From assembly GCF_000741525.1 (NCBI RefSeq), contig NZ_JGYP01000004.1, positions 234,711-298,710 on the forward strand: DNA of 64,000 bases, written 5' to 3'. Positions 17,760 to 27,773 of this stretch are shown in pieces. The notes beneath the pieces are model-generated. The model worked only from the letters and a program-made list of their open reading frames with translations, was not told the origin of the DNA and made no database searches. Within the stretch, counting starts at the first letter, position 1. Each line of letters starts with the position of its first letter. This DNA is from Bifidobacterium bohemicum DSM 22767 (lineage in GTDB: Bacteria > Actinomycetota > Actinomycetes > Actinomycetales > Bifidobacteriaceae). A program made the translations under genes and the position numbers.

Positions 17760-20717
17760 TCAAGCTTTCGTCGTGCGCGATGAACCCCGCTTCGCACTCG
17801 ACTTCGCTGTGGACGCGGCAGCCGATTTTCTGGTCGTGCCCGCCTTGCGGGTCGTGCCGGTCGCGGATTCGCTGATGCCGGTCTTCCGCCCTGTTGATTT
17901 GGACGATTTGGTTGCCCTAGTTGTCTTGGTCGACTTGCGCCCGCCACGTTTGGCGGGGCCGGCTGCGCGCTTTTCGGCGAGCAGTTGGAAGGCGGTGGCC
18001 GGCTCGATGGTCTCCGGAGTGTATTGCTTGGGCAGCGTGCGGTTGGTTTCGCCGTCGGTGATGTAGGCACCGTAGAAACCGTCCTTGATGGTCACGTTCT
18101 TGCCGTTCTCCGGATCCGGCCCCAACTCGCGCAACGGCGGCTTGGCCGCTCCCCTGCCGCGCCCGCGGCCATACTTGGGCTGCGCGAACAGTTCCTTGGC
18201 TTTGCCGAGATCCACGGTAAAGATCTCGTCCTCACTGGCCAACGAACGCGTGTCCGTCTTGCCGTCGGCGCCGGTCTTGGTCAGGTACGGTCCATAACGG
18301 CCGTTGTTGACGGTGACGACAGACTCGCTGACTTCACCGGTCTCGGCATTCGTCTCATCGAACCGGCCGACTTCTCGCGGCAGGCTCAACAGTTTCAGCG
18401 CGTCGTCAAGCGTCAGGGTTTCGGGGCTCATCGTCTTGAACAGCGAGGCCATCTTGGGCTTCTCGTCCTCCGCCTTGGCGGATTTCGCGGTCTTGGATAA
18501 CGCTTTGCCGGTCGTCTTCCTGACGGTAGCGGTTTTCGCCGCCGCACCATCCGCGTCGCCCGTCTCCCCGGCGGACGCCTTTTCCGGAGCAACCAACGCC
18601 ACATAAGGACCAAAACGCCCATTGCGCACCTCCACGGTACCACCGGTCGCCGGATCCTTGCCAAGCACCCGCGGGCCGCCTGAGTTCGTCTCGATGAGCT
18701 CATGACCGGCCTCGACCGTCAGCTCGTCCGGCGCCATCGTGTCCGGAATCGAGGCGCGCCTGGGATTACCCTCGGCATCAAGGTTCTTCGTATCCTCAAG
18801 ATACGGGCCGTAACGGCCGACGCGCACCTGCAATCCGTCACCGATCGCGATGGTGTTGATCGCCTTGGCATCTATGTCACCAAGCTGCGCAACCTGCTGC
18901 TGCAAGCCTTCATGCGCCTCATCGGCGTTTGTGGCGGCACCCTCGCCATCACCGAAATAGAAGCGTGTGAGCCATTCCTGGCTGGTCTCGTCGCCCCGGG
19001 CGATTTTGTCGAGCCCGTTTTCCATATCCGCGGTGAACTGGTAGTCCACGTACTTGGGGAAGTTCGTCTCCAGCAGTTTCGTAACGGCGAACGCAAGCCA
19101 GGAGGGAATCAGCGCCCGACCCCGCTCATAGACGTACCCACGATCCATGATGGTGGCGATGATGCTGGCGTAGGTCGAAGGACGGCCAATCTCCTTGGCC
19201 TCCAAAGTCTTGACCAGCGAGGCTTCGGTGTACCGCGCCGCGGGCTGGGTCTCATGACCCTCCGCCGAGACGGATCGCGCCGAAAGCGTATCACCGGTTT
19301 TCATCGACGGCAGGGCGACGTCGCCTCCATCCCCGGAAACCGACTTGCGCGGCCAGCCGGAAGCCTTGAGAAAGCCCGGGAACTCGATCACGGTGCCGGA
19401 AGCTTGGAAAACCGCCTCCCCCTTGTCACCTGCGGCGGCCGAAAGCCTTACCGTAGCGGTCGAACCGATGGCGTCGGCCATCTGCGAGGCGAGCGTGCGC
19501 TGCCAGATCAACGTATACAGTTTCAGCTGGTCCGGCGGCAGCTTCGTGGCCAGTTCGTCGGGGTCATGGAAGCGCGAGCCGGCGGGGCGGATGCATTCGT
19601 GAGCCTCCTGTGCTCCGGCCGTTTTGGTGGCGTATTGCTTGGGGCTTTCCGACAGGTATTCCTTGCCGAAATGCTTGGTGACCGAATCACGTGCGGCCGA
19701 TATGGCCTCCTGCGAAAGCGTCACCGAATCGGTACGCATATACGTAATATAACCGTTTTCATAGAGCCCTTGAGCGGCGCGCATCGTCTGACGCGAACTC
19801 ATCGAAAGCCGGTTGCCGGCGGCCTGCTGCATGGTCGAGGTGGTGAACGGCGGCACCGGGCGGCGGCGATAGGGCTTGGACTCCATCGACACGACGGTAA
19901 AGGACGCATGCTCAAGCGTTTTGGCGAGCGCATCGGCGGTGGATTCGTCAAGCTGGAGCACGTTGTCTTTGAGGCCGGCTTCGTTGAGCTTTCCGTCGTC
20001 CCGGAAATCGCGGGAGGTTGCCAGCCGTTGTCCGCCCAGACCGACCATGCGGGCGTCAAAGGCCGAGGACTGCGCCGAGTCTTCACTCAGGCTGGCAACA
20101 AGGTCCCAGTACGGGGCACGCACGAAAGCCATACGTTCACGCTCGCGCTCGACGATCAGCCGAGTGGCCACGGACTGCACGCGTCCGGCCGAAAGCCCCG
20201 GGCCGACCTTACGCCATAACACGGGCGAGAGTTCATATCCATAGAGGCGGTCAAGCACACGACGCGTCTCCTGGGCGTCGACCATGTGCGCGTCCACCTC
20301 GCGCGTCTTGCCGATGGCCGCTTTGATGGCCTCAGGCGTGATCTCGTGGAATACCATGCGGTGTACCGGAACCTTGGGTTTGAGCGTTTCGACCAAGTGC
20401 CATGCGATGGCCTCGCCCTCGCGGTCCTCATCAGTGGCGAGGTAGAGTTCGCTGGCGTCCTTTAACGCGCTTTTGAGCTCGGCGACGGTTTTCTTCTTGT
20501 CCGCACCAACGATGTAATACGGCTTGAATCCGTTGTTCACATCAACGCCAAAACGGCCGAACTCCGCCTTTTTCGAGGCCGGCACCTGACTAGGCTGTGC
20601 AAGGTCGCGAATATGGCCGACCGAGGCCTTGACCGTATACCCCTTGCCGAGATAGCCGCCGATCTTTTTGGCCTTGGTCGGGGACTCCACGATGACAAGC
20701 TTGGTACCAGTTGCCAT
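17760..20717 (-). CDS. topA: DNA topoisomerase I
   Basis: Type IA topoisomerase that relaxes negative supercoils. The TOPRIM domain opens with IVESPTKAKKIGGYLG, the catalytic tyrosine lies in GYITYMRTDS, and conserved PSTYASIIATIMDRGYV follows. The C-terminal half has several TopA_C repeats (each with a GRFGPYV or RYGPYL signature) in place of zinc fingers. It ends in a Lys/Arg/Ser/Thr-rich tail, typical of actinobacterial enzymes. 985 aa. Essential housekeeping gene, transcribed towards tmk and holB. Confidence 0.97.
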   Translation of the reverse strand: MATGTKLVIVESPTKAKKIGGYLGKGYTVKASVGHIRDLAQPSQVPASKKAEFGRFGVDVNNGFKPYYIVGADKKKTVAELKSALKDASELYLATDEDREGEAIAWHLVETLKPKVPVHRMVFHEITPEAIKAAIGKTREVDAHMVDAQETRRVLDRLYGYELSPVLWRKVGPGLSAGRVQSVATRLIVERERERMAFVRAPYWDLVASLSEDSAQSSAFDARMVGLGGQRLATSRDFRDDGKLNEAGLKDNVLQLDESTADALAKTLEHASFTVVSMESKPYRRRPVPPFTTSTMQQAAGNRLSMSSRQTMRAAQGLYENGYITYMRTDSVTLSQEAISAARDSVTKHFGKEYLSESPKQYATKTAGAQEAHECIRPAGSRFHDPDELATKLPPDQLKLYTLIWQRTLASQMADAIGSTATVRLSAAAGDKGEAVFQASGTVIEFPGFLKASGWPRKSVSGDGGDVALPSMKTGDTLSARSVSAEGHETQPAARYTEASLVKTLEAKEIGRPSTYASIIATIMDRGYVYERGRALIPSWLAFAVTKLLETNFPKYVDYQFTADMENGLDKIARGDETSQEWLTRFYFGDGEGAATNADEAHEGLQQQVAQLGDIDAKAINTIAIGDGLQVRVGRYGPYLEDTKNLDAEGNPRRASIPDTMAPDELTVEAGHELIETNSGGPRVLGKDPATGGTVEVRNGRFGPYVALVAPEKASAGETGDADGAAAKTATVRKTTGKALSKTAKSAKAEDEKPKMASLFKTMSPETLTLDDALKLLSLPREVGRFDETNAETGEVSESVVTVNNGRYGPYLTKTGADGKTDTRSLASEDEIFTVDLGKAKELFAQPKYGRGRGRGAAKPPLRELGPDPENGKNVTIKDGFYGAYITDGETNRTLPKQYTPETIEPATAFQLLAEKRAAGPAKRGGRKSTKTTRATKSSKSTGRKTGISESATGTTRKAGTTRKSAAASTAKSSAKRGSSRTTKA

Positions 20718-20830
20718 GATTGCTCCTTATTCACTGTGCATCAATCGCCTTGGAGGATTATACCGTCTCGACCCATACCTTGGCGCGGATACCTTCTGCT
20801 TACGTCACCAGCAAGACATTCGCAAGCCGA

Positions 20831-21943
20831 TTATCGACGCGGAGGAGCCGGAGGGGCGCCCACCAGGCCCAAACGGGTCAATGGGGCCGCAGTCAACTGG
20901 CGCACGGCCAGCACGAAGCCGAACACCAGGCAGGAAGCGCCGACGATGGCCGCGACCGCAACCGTGTCGGCACCGCCCTGAGCCCATTGCGCGCCGACAT
21001 CGAGACCGGGATAGATCTGCCACAACAGGTAGCCGGCGTATAGGCATGCCAGCAAGCCGAAGGTGATCAACACCGTGCCCACGATCTGTATACTCGCCGA
21101 CGACAGACGCTTGCCGGGTTCGTCCATACCGGAACGCCCGGTGAAGGCGAGGGCGAGCAGCGCAAGGCCTCCGGCCACGAGGGTGGACATGACCACGTCC
21201 GTAGGCCGGTGCCATTGTTCAACCATGAGCGAGGCCGCAACACATATCACGTACGCACCGCCAATCACCGCCGTGAAGGCACGCCAGGCACGGGGCACCG
21301 CGATCAGCAACAACAGCACCGCGCCGGCCGCAAGCATCGTATGCCCCGAGGGCGCGGAATTGACGTTCTGAGAATCCACCCGCATCAACCCGGGACGCGG
21401 CAGCAAGGGCTTGAGCCACGAGGCGCCGTAACATGCCGCTCCGAACAGCACGCCCTGCGCCATCAGCCGCCAGCGGCGTCGCACGCCAATGATCACAAGC
21501 GCCACCAGCGCAACCGTCAGGCTGATCGCGGGAATGACCACATTGCGACTGAGCACCTGCGACAGACCACGCAACCAGTTTGGAGCCGTTGCGCCGAAGG
21601 TGCTCCACACCAGCTGGTCGTACCCCTGACCACGCAAGGTTTGCACGCCGAACCAATAGACCCCCGCCGCCGAGGCGAGGCACAGCAGGGCCAGAACGAC
21701 GGCGAACACCCGACTCGACACGCGCGGGCGGACCGTCAGCGGGTCGAGTTCGGCCAGCCCACGATCGATGCCACGCGCGTCGGAGGCCGCATCGATTGCC
21801 TCGAACGCAACCGGCGCAGCCGTGACCCCCTGCGTGGTCTGATCCGCGGCACCGTCTCTATCGCCGTCCGAAAGAGTCCCAAAACCGTTCACCTCATGCG
21901 CATCACTGAACCCGTGTGCCATTGCCCTATTGTCATTCGCCAT
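20831..21943 (-). CDS. PAP2 family membrane phosphatase
   Basis: Integral membrane lipid phosphatase of the PAP2 superfamily. The signature blocks are present: SAPSGHTMLAAGA (catalytic His) and, after a helix, EQWHRPTDVV (second His and Arg region). There are six to seven membrane helices in 370 aa, with a disordered N-terminus of about 75 residues rich in Asp, Gly and Ala. Likely substrates are undecaprenyl pyrophosphate or phosphatidyl phosphates; which one is inference. TAGAGT lies 8 nt before the ATG and no ribosome binding site is seen. It is divergent from ppk. Confidence 0.88.
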   Translation of the reverse strand: MANDNRAMAHGFSDAHEVNGFGTLSDGDRDGAADQTTQGVTAAPVAFEAIDAASDARGIDRGLAELDPLTVRPRVSSRVFAVVLALLCLASAAGVYWFGVQTLRGQGYDQLVWSTFGATAPNWLRGLSQVLSRNVVIPAISLTVALVALVIIGVRRRWRLMAQGVLFGAACYGASWLKPLLPRPGLMRVDSQNVNSAPSGHTMLAAGAVLLLLIAVPRAWRAFTAVIGGAYVICVAASLMVEQWHRPTDVVMSTLVAGGLALLALAFTGRSGMDEPGKRLSSASIQIVGTVLITFGLLACLYAGYLLWQIYPGLDVGAQWAQGGADTVAVAAIVGASCLVFGFVLAVRQLTAAPLTRLGLVGAPPAPPRR

Positions 21944-21951
21944 AGTTCAAG

Positions 21952-21957
21952 ACTCTA
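21952..21957 (-). promoter_or_regulatory. -10 box (TAGAGT), probable leaderless start of the PAP2 gene
   Basis: TAGAGT on the minus strand ends 8 nt before ATG 21943, and the same hexamer precedes ppk and the 58779 phosphatase gene at 6 nt. No -35 box is obvious. Confidence 0.45.
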
Positions 21958-22020
21958 GAACCTCCCGCCGCCACGCTGAGGGGAAACTAGCACCTCAGGG
22001 CAGAACGTCCACAAGTCGGA

Positions 22021-22057
22021 CGGGTTCTAACGGTCGTTGCAACACCGTTAGAACCCG
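22021..22057. repeat. Perfect 14-bp inverted repeat in the PAP2-ppk gap
   Basis: CGGGTTCTAACGGT (22021-22034) and ACCGTTAGAACCCG (22044-22057) are perfect reverse complements around a 9-nt loop. No T tract follows on either strand. The gap separates divergent genes, so no terminator is expected here, which makes an operator or a structured element more likely. Confidence 0.7.
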
Positions 22058-22149
22058 CCAAAGATGCAGAATCCTCTCGACAAACCGGATCAAACGCATC
22101 GATACCGATGGGGCCGAACGGTGCATCACACTCACGAACCACATGTTCA

Positions 22150-22158
22150 CCCCCCCCC
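22150..22158. repeat. Poly-C tract (9)
   Basis: Nine consecutive C in the divergent gap between the PAP2 gene and ppk. One of four such tracts in this window, all non-coding. Confidence 0.8.
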
Positions 22159-22255
22159 GAATTCGTCCTTGCCCCGCACCGATCCCGTACCGCCCACCAT
22201 ACGGCCCCTGAACGCACGGCGAGCCGAAAACCGGAGAATTCACACACTCCTGGAC

Positions 22256-22313
22256 TTATCCACATTTGAGGCTTGTCATGGTTTACCGTGCACTGGTTAT
22301 CCACTTATCCACA
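22256..22313 (+). promoter_or_regulatory. Cluster of three DnaA-box-like 9-mers upstream of ppk
   Basis: Perfect TTATCCACA occurs at 22256-22264 and 22305-22313, with TTATCCACT at 22297-22305. The first is followed by TTTGAGGCTTGTC, shared with sites at 17593 and 40978. The cluster lies about 50-110 nt before the ppk ATG. Confidence 0.65.
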
Positions 22314-22352
22314 TTTTTTAAGATTCGGCTTTCATAACTCCGCGCCCGCGCC

Positions 22353-22358
22353 TAGAGT
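22353..22358 (+). promoter_or_regulatory. -10 box (TAGAGT), probable leaderless ppk start
   Basis: TAGAGT is followed by AGGAAC and then ATG 22365. The 6-nt spacing puts the start of transcription at or beside the ATG. AGGAA is also present but too close to act well as a Shine-Dalgarno site. Confidence 0.5.
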
Positions 22359-22364
22359 AGGAAC

Positions 22365-24614
22365 ATGGCACAGATTTTTGACGCACCCTCAAAGGCGTTG
22401 CTTCGCAGTCAGATCGCGGAGCACATCGCCGAAAACGAGAAGACAGACAAGCGCGATACGCGACCCGAAGAAGAGCCGTTGCCTGCGGAAAGGTATTTTG
22501 ACCGCGAGCTCAACTGGCTCAAATTCAACCAGCGCGTGTTGGAACTGGCCGAGGACCCGGAACAGCCGCTTTTGGAGCGTGCGAATTTCGCCGCGATTTT
22601 CGCCTCCAACCTCGACGAGTTCTTCATGGTGCGCGTGGCCGGTTTGAAGCGCCGCATCGACAGCGGCATCGCCGTGACCACCGCCGCGGGGCTCAGCCCC
22701 AAGCAGGAAATGCGAGCAATCGGCGAGACGGCGCACGAATTGCAGGACGAACATGCCAAACAGTCCACACGCATTCTGGAGCAGCTGGCCGAGGAACATA
22801 TCGTGTTGCTCAGCTGGGATAAGCTCACCACAGCCGAACAGGAGCGGCTTTCACGCTACTTCCACCGCCTTGTGATGCCCGTGCTCACGCCTTTGGCCTT
22901 CGACCCGGCCCACCCGTTCCCGTACATTTCAGGCGGCTCACTCAACCTCGCGGTTCTGGTGGAGAACCCGGTGAGCGGCAAGACACATTTCGCTCGTGTC
23001 AAGGTGCCGGACAACCTCAACCGCTTGGTGCCCGTAGATGATCTGACGGACGAGGAGGCGCGCGAGGAGCGTTTCGGCTTCATCACGATGGAGAATCTCA
23101 TCATCGCGCACCTTGAATCGCTGTTCCCGGGCATGATTATTCGTGAAGCGCGCTCCTTCCGGGTCACTCGAAACGAGGACATCGACGTTGAAGAGGACGA
23201 CACCGAAAACCTGTTGAACGCCATGGAGAAGGAACTGTTGCGCCGACGTTTCGGACCGCCCATCCGTCTCGAGATCAGCGATGCCACCAGCCCCTTCCTC
23301 TCGCAACTTCTCGCCACACGCCTACGGGTAAGCGAGGACGAAATCTATCGTCTGCCCGCGCCGCTCGACATGACGCTGATGTTCGAGTTGCAGAAGGTCG
23401 ATAGGCCGGATCTTAAGAACAAGCCATTCATCCCGATCACGAACCGTCAGATCGCGACGGTGGAATCAAGCCGCGCGCAGGACATTTTCGCCGCCATTCG
23501 CGAACACGACATTTTGTTGCACCATCCTTACGATTCCTTCTCCACCTCCGTGCAGGCGTTCCTGGCGCAGGCGGCGGCCGACCCGAAGGTGCTGGCCATC
23601 AAACAGACGCTTTACCGCACCTCAAGCAACTCGCCGATCATTGACGCGCTCGTGGATGCGGCGCACGCCGGCAAGCAGGTGCTGGCATTGGTCGAAATCA
23701 AGGCTCGCTTCGACGAGGATGCCAATATCGCTTGGGCCCGAAAGCTCGAGCGCGCCGGCGTACACGTGGTCTATGGCATCGTCGGGCTGAAGACACACTG
23801 CAAACTGTCGTTGGTAATCCGCCAAGAAGAAGAGGGACTACGTCGCTACTGCCATGTCGGAACCGGCAACTACAACCCGAAGACCGCCCGTTTGTACACC
23901 GACCTCGGTCTGCTCACCTGCGACCCGGTGGTCGGGCAGGATCTGACACGTCTGTTCAACCAGCTTTCCGGCTACGCGCCACGTTCGAGCTTCCACCGTC
24001 TGCTGGTGGCACCGCGCACGGCACGCACAGGCATCCTTAAGCGCATTCGCCGTGAAGAGGACGCCGCACAAGCCGGGCATGAGGCCTGGATCAAGATCAA
24101 AGTCAACGCCATCGTGGACGAGCAGACCATAGACGCACTGTATCACGCCGGCCAGGCCGGCGTGAAAATCGATCTGGTGGTTCGTGGCATCTGCGCACTG
24201 AAGCCCGGCGTACCCGGCCTGAGCGAGAACATCCGAGTCCATTCGATTCTCGGACGTTTCCTTGAACACAGCCGTATTTACGCATTCGCGAACTCCCAGG
24301 GGCCTCAGATAGGCGAAGGGCCGGCATCCGGACCCGAGGTGTGGATCGGATCGGCTGATCTCATGCACCGCAACCTTGACCGTCGAGTCGAGGCGCTGAT
24401 TCGCATCAGCGACCTCGATGAAGCCACCGCTCTGATCGACTATGTCGACCTGCAGATGGCCGACACCACCGCGTCATGGCACATGCAACCGGATGGCACC
24501 TACAAGCGTTACTCGCACGACGACGAGGGCAAGCCGTTGATTGACTGCCAGGAGTTCCTGATCAAGCAGCACCAGCACGGCAACAGCGCCCGTACGATCA
24601 CCAGGCAGGTGTGA
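22365..24614 (+). CDS. ppk: Polyphosphate kinase 1
   Basis: Makes inorganic polyphosphate from ATP, reversibly. The N-terminal domain opens with [20 protein letters not shown]. The catalytic histidine is in [13 protein letters not shown], and the second phospholipase-D-like His block is [14 protein letters not shown]. 749 aa, typical. A mutT1-type gene begins 1 nt after its stop, as in mycobacteria where ppk and mutT1 are also adjacent. DnaA-box-like motifs and a 14-bp inverted repeat lie upstream. Confidence 0.97.
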   Translation: MAQIFDAPSKALLRSQIAEHIAENEKTDKRDTRPEEEPLPAERYFDRELNWLKFNQRVLELAEDPEQPLLERANFAAIFASNLDEFFMVRVAGLKRRIDSGIAVTTAAGLSPKQEMRAIGETAHELQDEHAKQSTRILEQLAEEHIVLLSWDKLTTAEQERLSRYFHRLVMPVLTPLAFDPAHPFPYISGGSLNLAVLVENPVSGKTHFARVKVPDNLNRLVPVDDLTDEEAREERFGFITMENLIIAHLESLFPGMIIREARSFRVTRNEDIDVEEDDTENLLNAMEKELLRRRFGPPIRLEISDATSPFLSQLLATRLRVSEDEIYRLPAPLDMTLMFELQKVDRPDLKNKPFIPITNRQIATVESSRAQDIFAAIREHDILLHHPYDSFSTSVQAFLAQAAADPKVLAIKQTLYRTSSNSPIIDALVDAAHAGKQVLALVEIKARFDEDANIAWARKLERAGVHVVYGIVGLKTHCKLSLVIRQEEEGLRRYCHVGTGNYNPKTARLYTDLGLLTCDPVVGQDLTRLFNQLSGYAPRSSFHRLLVAPRTARTGILKRIRREEDAAQAGHEAWIKIKVNAIVDEQTIDALYHAGQAGVKIDLVVRGICALKPGVPGLSENIRVHSILGRFLEHSRIYAFANSQGPQIGEGPASGPEVWIGSADLMHRNLDRRVEALIRISDLDEATALIDYVDLQMADTTASWHMQPDGTYKRYSHDDEGKPLIDCQEFLIKQHQHGNSARTITRQV

Positions 24615-24615
24615 T

Positions 24616-26305
24616 ATGAGCAGGTCGTCCCACGTAATCGAAGCAGCCGGCGGCATCGTCTACCGCTGGACGGCAAACGGTCCGCCCATCCGGCACCAGT
24701 CGGGAAACACCGCATTCGCTGACGGCATCCAGTCCGATGCCGGTAGCGAGCGCGATGGTATTGTTTTGGCAGCAGACGACTTCGGCACGATCGCCGACAA
24801 CCCTTCGGATGGCGGGGACGAAACCGTCAATATCAACGAGCGCAGAGACACCGCCAACGACACGGACGATTCACGCGGCTCTGGCAGAGGCAGGCACGCC
24901 AAGCGTGCGGAAGTCCCAGCGAACGCGGCAGGCGCGGCACGTCTATCCGCCGAACGCGCAGACGAACCGGCGCAAAACGGCAAAAAGGGCAAAAAGGGAG
25001 GGGACGAGCAGGAAGCCTCTGGCGAAAACGGCTCCCCCAACACTACTCAGCTGGGAAACGATGGCGGTAGGAGGTCCGGCAAGGCCAATAAGCATAAGGC
25101 ACATCACGCCAAACGCGAGCGCAACGATTTTCCCGGTTTGGAGGTCTGCCTGGTACATCGGCCGAAATATGACGACTGGAGTTGGCCGAAGGGCAAAAAC
25201 GAGGAGAATGAATCCTCACGGCACACGGCCGTTCGCGAGATCGAGGAGGAATGCGGTGTTCCCGTGGCCTTGGGGGTGCATATCGGAGAGGTTGAATACC
25301 CTCTCGAAGCCGAGGGCTCCACTTCCAAGCGTGCCGGTAGCGGCAGCGTCTATCTGAAACATGTGGACTACTGGATGGCCACGCCAATCAGCAGTGAGGA
25401 AAGCGGACGTCGGCAGACGGCCGTGGGTCCAATCAATCCAGCATCACCCAAAGAGGTGGACGAGGTCGTTTGGCTGTCAATACCGGCCGCGCGCAAGAAG
25501 CTTACCCACTCGCTCGACCGCGACGTCCTCGACCAATTTGTGGACCTCGCGAAACAGGGGGCGATTGGAGCCCGCGCTCTGATCATCGTGCGTCACAGCA
25601 AAGCGGAGGCACGTAAGCGTTGGCAGGGAACCGATGCCAATCGACCGATCACGCCTCGCGGTGCGGCCGCGAGTTTCGCTCTGATGCGGGAACTGGGTTG
25701 TTACAGCCCCACTCGCATCGTCTCGTCACCTTGGTTGCGATGCATGGAGAGCATCTTGCAGTACGCCTGGCACGCGCAATTGCCGATCCACAAGGCACCC
25801 GCGCCTAACGGAGGATGCGTTCGCAGCGGATCCTGAAGCCGCCTGGACACAGATCATGCATGAAATCGACAACCTTTTCACCGATGGCACCTATCTGGAG
25901 CAGGCAGACGAAAACCCGCAAAGGCCGGATTCGTCGCCCGTGACGTACTTTTCCAGTTCGGATTCCAGTCTCACCACTAGCATCCCTCACGAAACCGGCC
26001 ACACGTCCATTTCAAGGGGCCAGGACGCGGCCAGCGAAACCGGCAGCGTCGAAACCGTGCCGCCTTATAATGAGAATTCGAGCCCTACAAGCACCCATAC
26101 CACGCTGGTTTCCATGCACCGGCCGGTAATCGGCGGCGTCTTTGAGCATCTACGTGCCATATGCCTGTCCAAATCGCTTGCAAAACAGCTAATTACAAAA
26201 ACGCCGTACATGGTCACCGGCAGTGCCGTGGCGTTGTTCATCATCGATACGCCGGAGGGTCGGCGCATCATCGACATACAGAAAGTGACACCATTTGTCT
26301 ACTAG
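24616..26305 (+). pseudogene. mutT1: MutT1-like Nudix hydrolase/histidine phosphatase, frameshifted
   Basis: The product should be an N-terminal Nudix domain fused to a C-terminal histidine phosphatase, like mycobacterial MutT1 (8-oxo-dGTP and diadenosine polyphosphate hydrolysis). A perfect Nudix box runs from Gly193 to Val215 (GX5EX7REUXEEXGU), preceded by HRPKYDDWSWPKGK; the phosphatase starts at LIIVRHSKAE. Near 25804 one extra C shifts the frame and ends the protein at 25836 after 406 aa. Removing it gives APALTEDAF and continues to 26305, including [13 protein letters not shown]. Residues about 23-170 are a disordered Gly/Asp/Lys-rich insert inside the Nudix fold. Real mutation or sequencing error cannot be told apart here. 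It is coupled to ppk (1-nt gap). Confidence 0.8.
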
Positions 26306-27200
26306 CAGCCCAGTGCATTATAGTTCAGGTTCCGTCAATTCGAGTCATCCCGGATTCTCACCGACGCGTCTTGGCTCCTCAAGACCCGCGCGCCCGGCCC
26401 AACTCGACCCCGCCCTGACCGAAAAAATGGCCGGCGGCATGGATCCCGAGGAAATCAGCGAAATGAGTCACGCCTCGGCGGCGGCGCTTTTGGATCGGGT
26501 GCACCACACGCAGGATCCACAAGTGGTTCAACGTGTACTCACGCTTGTCGACGCCGAGGGCATCGACATTATCGCCGAGCTGTGGAGCGACTCGGAACCC
26601 GATTCACTGCCGGGCATTCTCTGGCGACTTTACCTGCTTCGCACATGGATGCGCAACAACCAGCGCTCGATCGCCCGGCTGTGGCGACTGGTCGAGTCGG
26701 AGGAGACATCGGCCTCGGCCATCGCAGGCGTTGACACCCCGCCGGACGAAAACGACATCGCAAGAACTGCCGATTCGATACTTTCCGGTGCGTTCACAGG
26801 CGATTTCGCCGTCGCGCTCGACCGCGCCAGCGCATTTGTCGACGTGGTGGCAAAAGGACTGAGCTTCGAGGCTAAGGTGTGCACCAGACGCGCCGAGAGA
26901 CTCGAGGCCAAGCAGGCCACCGAACGTACGGAACGGTTCCAAAACCCTGAAAGCCCTTCGGATTCAAACGACCACGGCCACGGCAATGATTTGCACCGCC
27001 TCAATCGTTACGACTCGACGCTCAGCGATGCCGACGACCGTTTCCGCAAGGGCTCCGGTCCAGTGAGCCCTGTAGGCCCGGCTTCAAGCGACCCACGCAC
27101 CGCAGCCGCCCGTCTGCTGCATACCGCCGGCAATCTGACGGCCACATCTCGAGATTTCCGCCATGGAGCCGATCTCTGGCGTCGCGGACAGCTCGAGTAA
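26295..27200 (+). CDS. Conserved protein of unknown function (301 aa)
   Basis: The frame begins with TTG at 26295, overlapping the last codons of the mutT1-like gene, which suggests translational coupling; the next in-frame Met is about 40 residues in. The core (residues about 60-190) is predicted helical and includes [16 protein letters not shown] and [14 protein letters not shown], which look conserved. A disordered stretch (about 205-265, Ser/Asp/Asn/Gly) precedes a C-terminal helix with [13 protein letters not shown]. No signal peptide. I recall similar proteins beside actinobacterial ppk/mutT genes but cannot assign a function. Confidence 0.7.
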   Translation: MSTSSPVHYSSGSVNSSHPGFSPTRLGSSRPARPAQLDPALTEKMAGGMDPEEISEMSHASAAALLDRVHHTQDPQVVQRVLTLVDAEGIDIIAELWSDSEPDSLPGILWRLYLLRTWMRNNQRSIARLWRLVESEETSASAIAGVDTPPDENDIARTADSILSGAFTGDFAVALDRASAFVDVVAKGLSFEAKVCTRRAERLEAKQATERTERFQNPESPSDSNDHGHGNDLHRLNRYDSTLSDADDRFRKGSGPVSPVGPASSDPRTAAARLLHTAGNLTATSRDFRHGADLWRRGQLE

Positions 27201-27629
27201 CCCCTTCAGGCCGTCGCGTTCCACGGTCAAAAGTAGTCAACCCTTGCCGTAGCCACTCGGGCCAACAAGGACGACTACTACACGCGATCGAAGATGCGTG
27301 CTCGTTCAGTACGGACTTAATAAATTCAGCGGTTGCCGCCGCGGTGCGTTGCCTACAATACGTCGCAAGCAACGCATCATGTCACGCATTTACGATTCAT
27401 CTTCACCCACCGCCCGTCGATAATCACGAACGACACAAAATGCATGATATTCCCGTACCATATAAGGGCTCCCACATTGCGTTGATGCCCACGTTAAGCA
27501 CACTGGAATAGGCGCACCAATCTGAACGAACATGCATAGACAGCCATTCAAGCTTTATGCGCTCGGCGTGGACGGCGTTGCGGGCCCCCATATGGGGTTT
27601 ATACTTGAAGGACGCGCTGGATCATGCTT

Positions 27630-27650
27630 AAGCCCCGGGCTTCATTTTTT
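27630..27650 (+). terminator. Terminator-like hairpin upstream of upp
   Basis: A short GC-rich stem (AAGCC/GGCTT, loop of 3) is followed by CATTTTTT. It lies 124-144 nt before the upp ATG and could attenuate upp or end an upstream RNA. Confidence 0.45.
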
Positions 27651-27761
27651 GCCGCTGCGAGCGGCGTTCGCGCCGACAGGCGCTTTCATGGTTCAGCGCT
27701 CTACTTCTTTTCGCGCCCTGCATCCGGCAGACCAACGTTGCCGAAAAGGTATGGCTCGTCC

Positions 27762-27767
27762 TACTCT
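27762..27767 (+). promoter_or_regulatory. -10-like box (TACTCT) of a possible leaderless upp transcript
   Basis: TACTCT is 6 nt before ATG 27774. TTGCCG at 27738-27743 is 18 bp upstream and could be the -35 box. No Shine-Dalgarno site is present. Confidence 0.4.
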
Positions 27768-27773
27768 AGAAGC

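Larger units (their letters stand above)
27201..27773. other. Non-coding gap before upp with two hairpins
   Basis: No reliable gene in these 573 bases; the open frame at 27532-27792 lacks coding character. A terminator-like hairpin (AAGCCCCGGGCTT then CATTTTTT, 27630-27650) is followed directly by a second hairpin (GCCGCT-GCG-AGCGGC, 27651-27665). These could form a leader for upp or end an unseen transcript. Confidence 0.5.

Noticed and set aside
18702..20219. A 505-aa plus-strand frame opposite topA
   Set aside because: topA on the minus strand is unmistakable, and this is its shadow.
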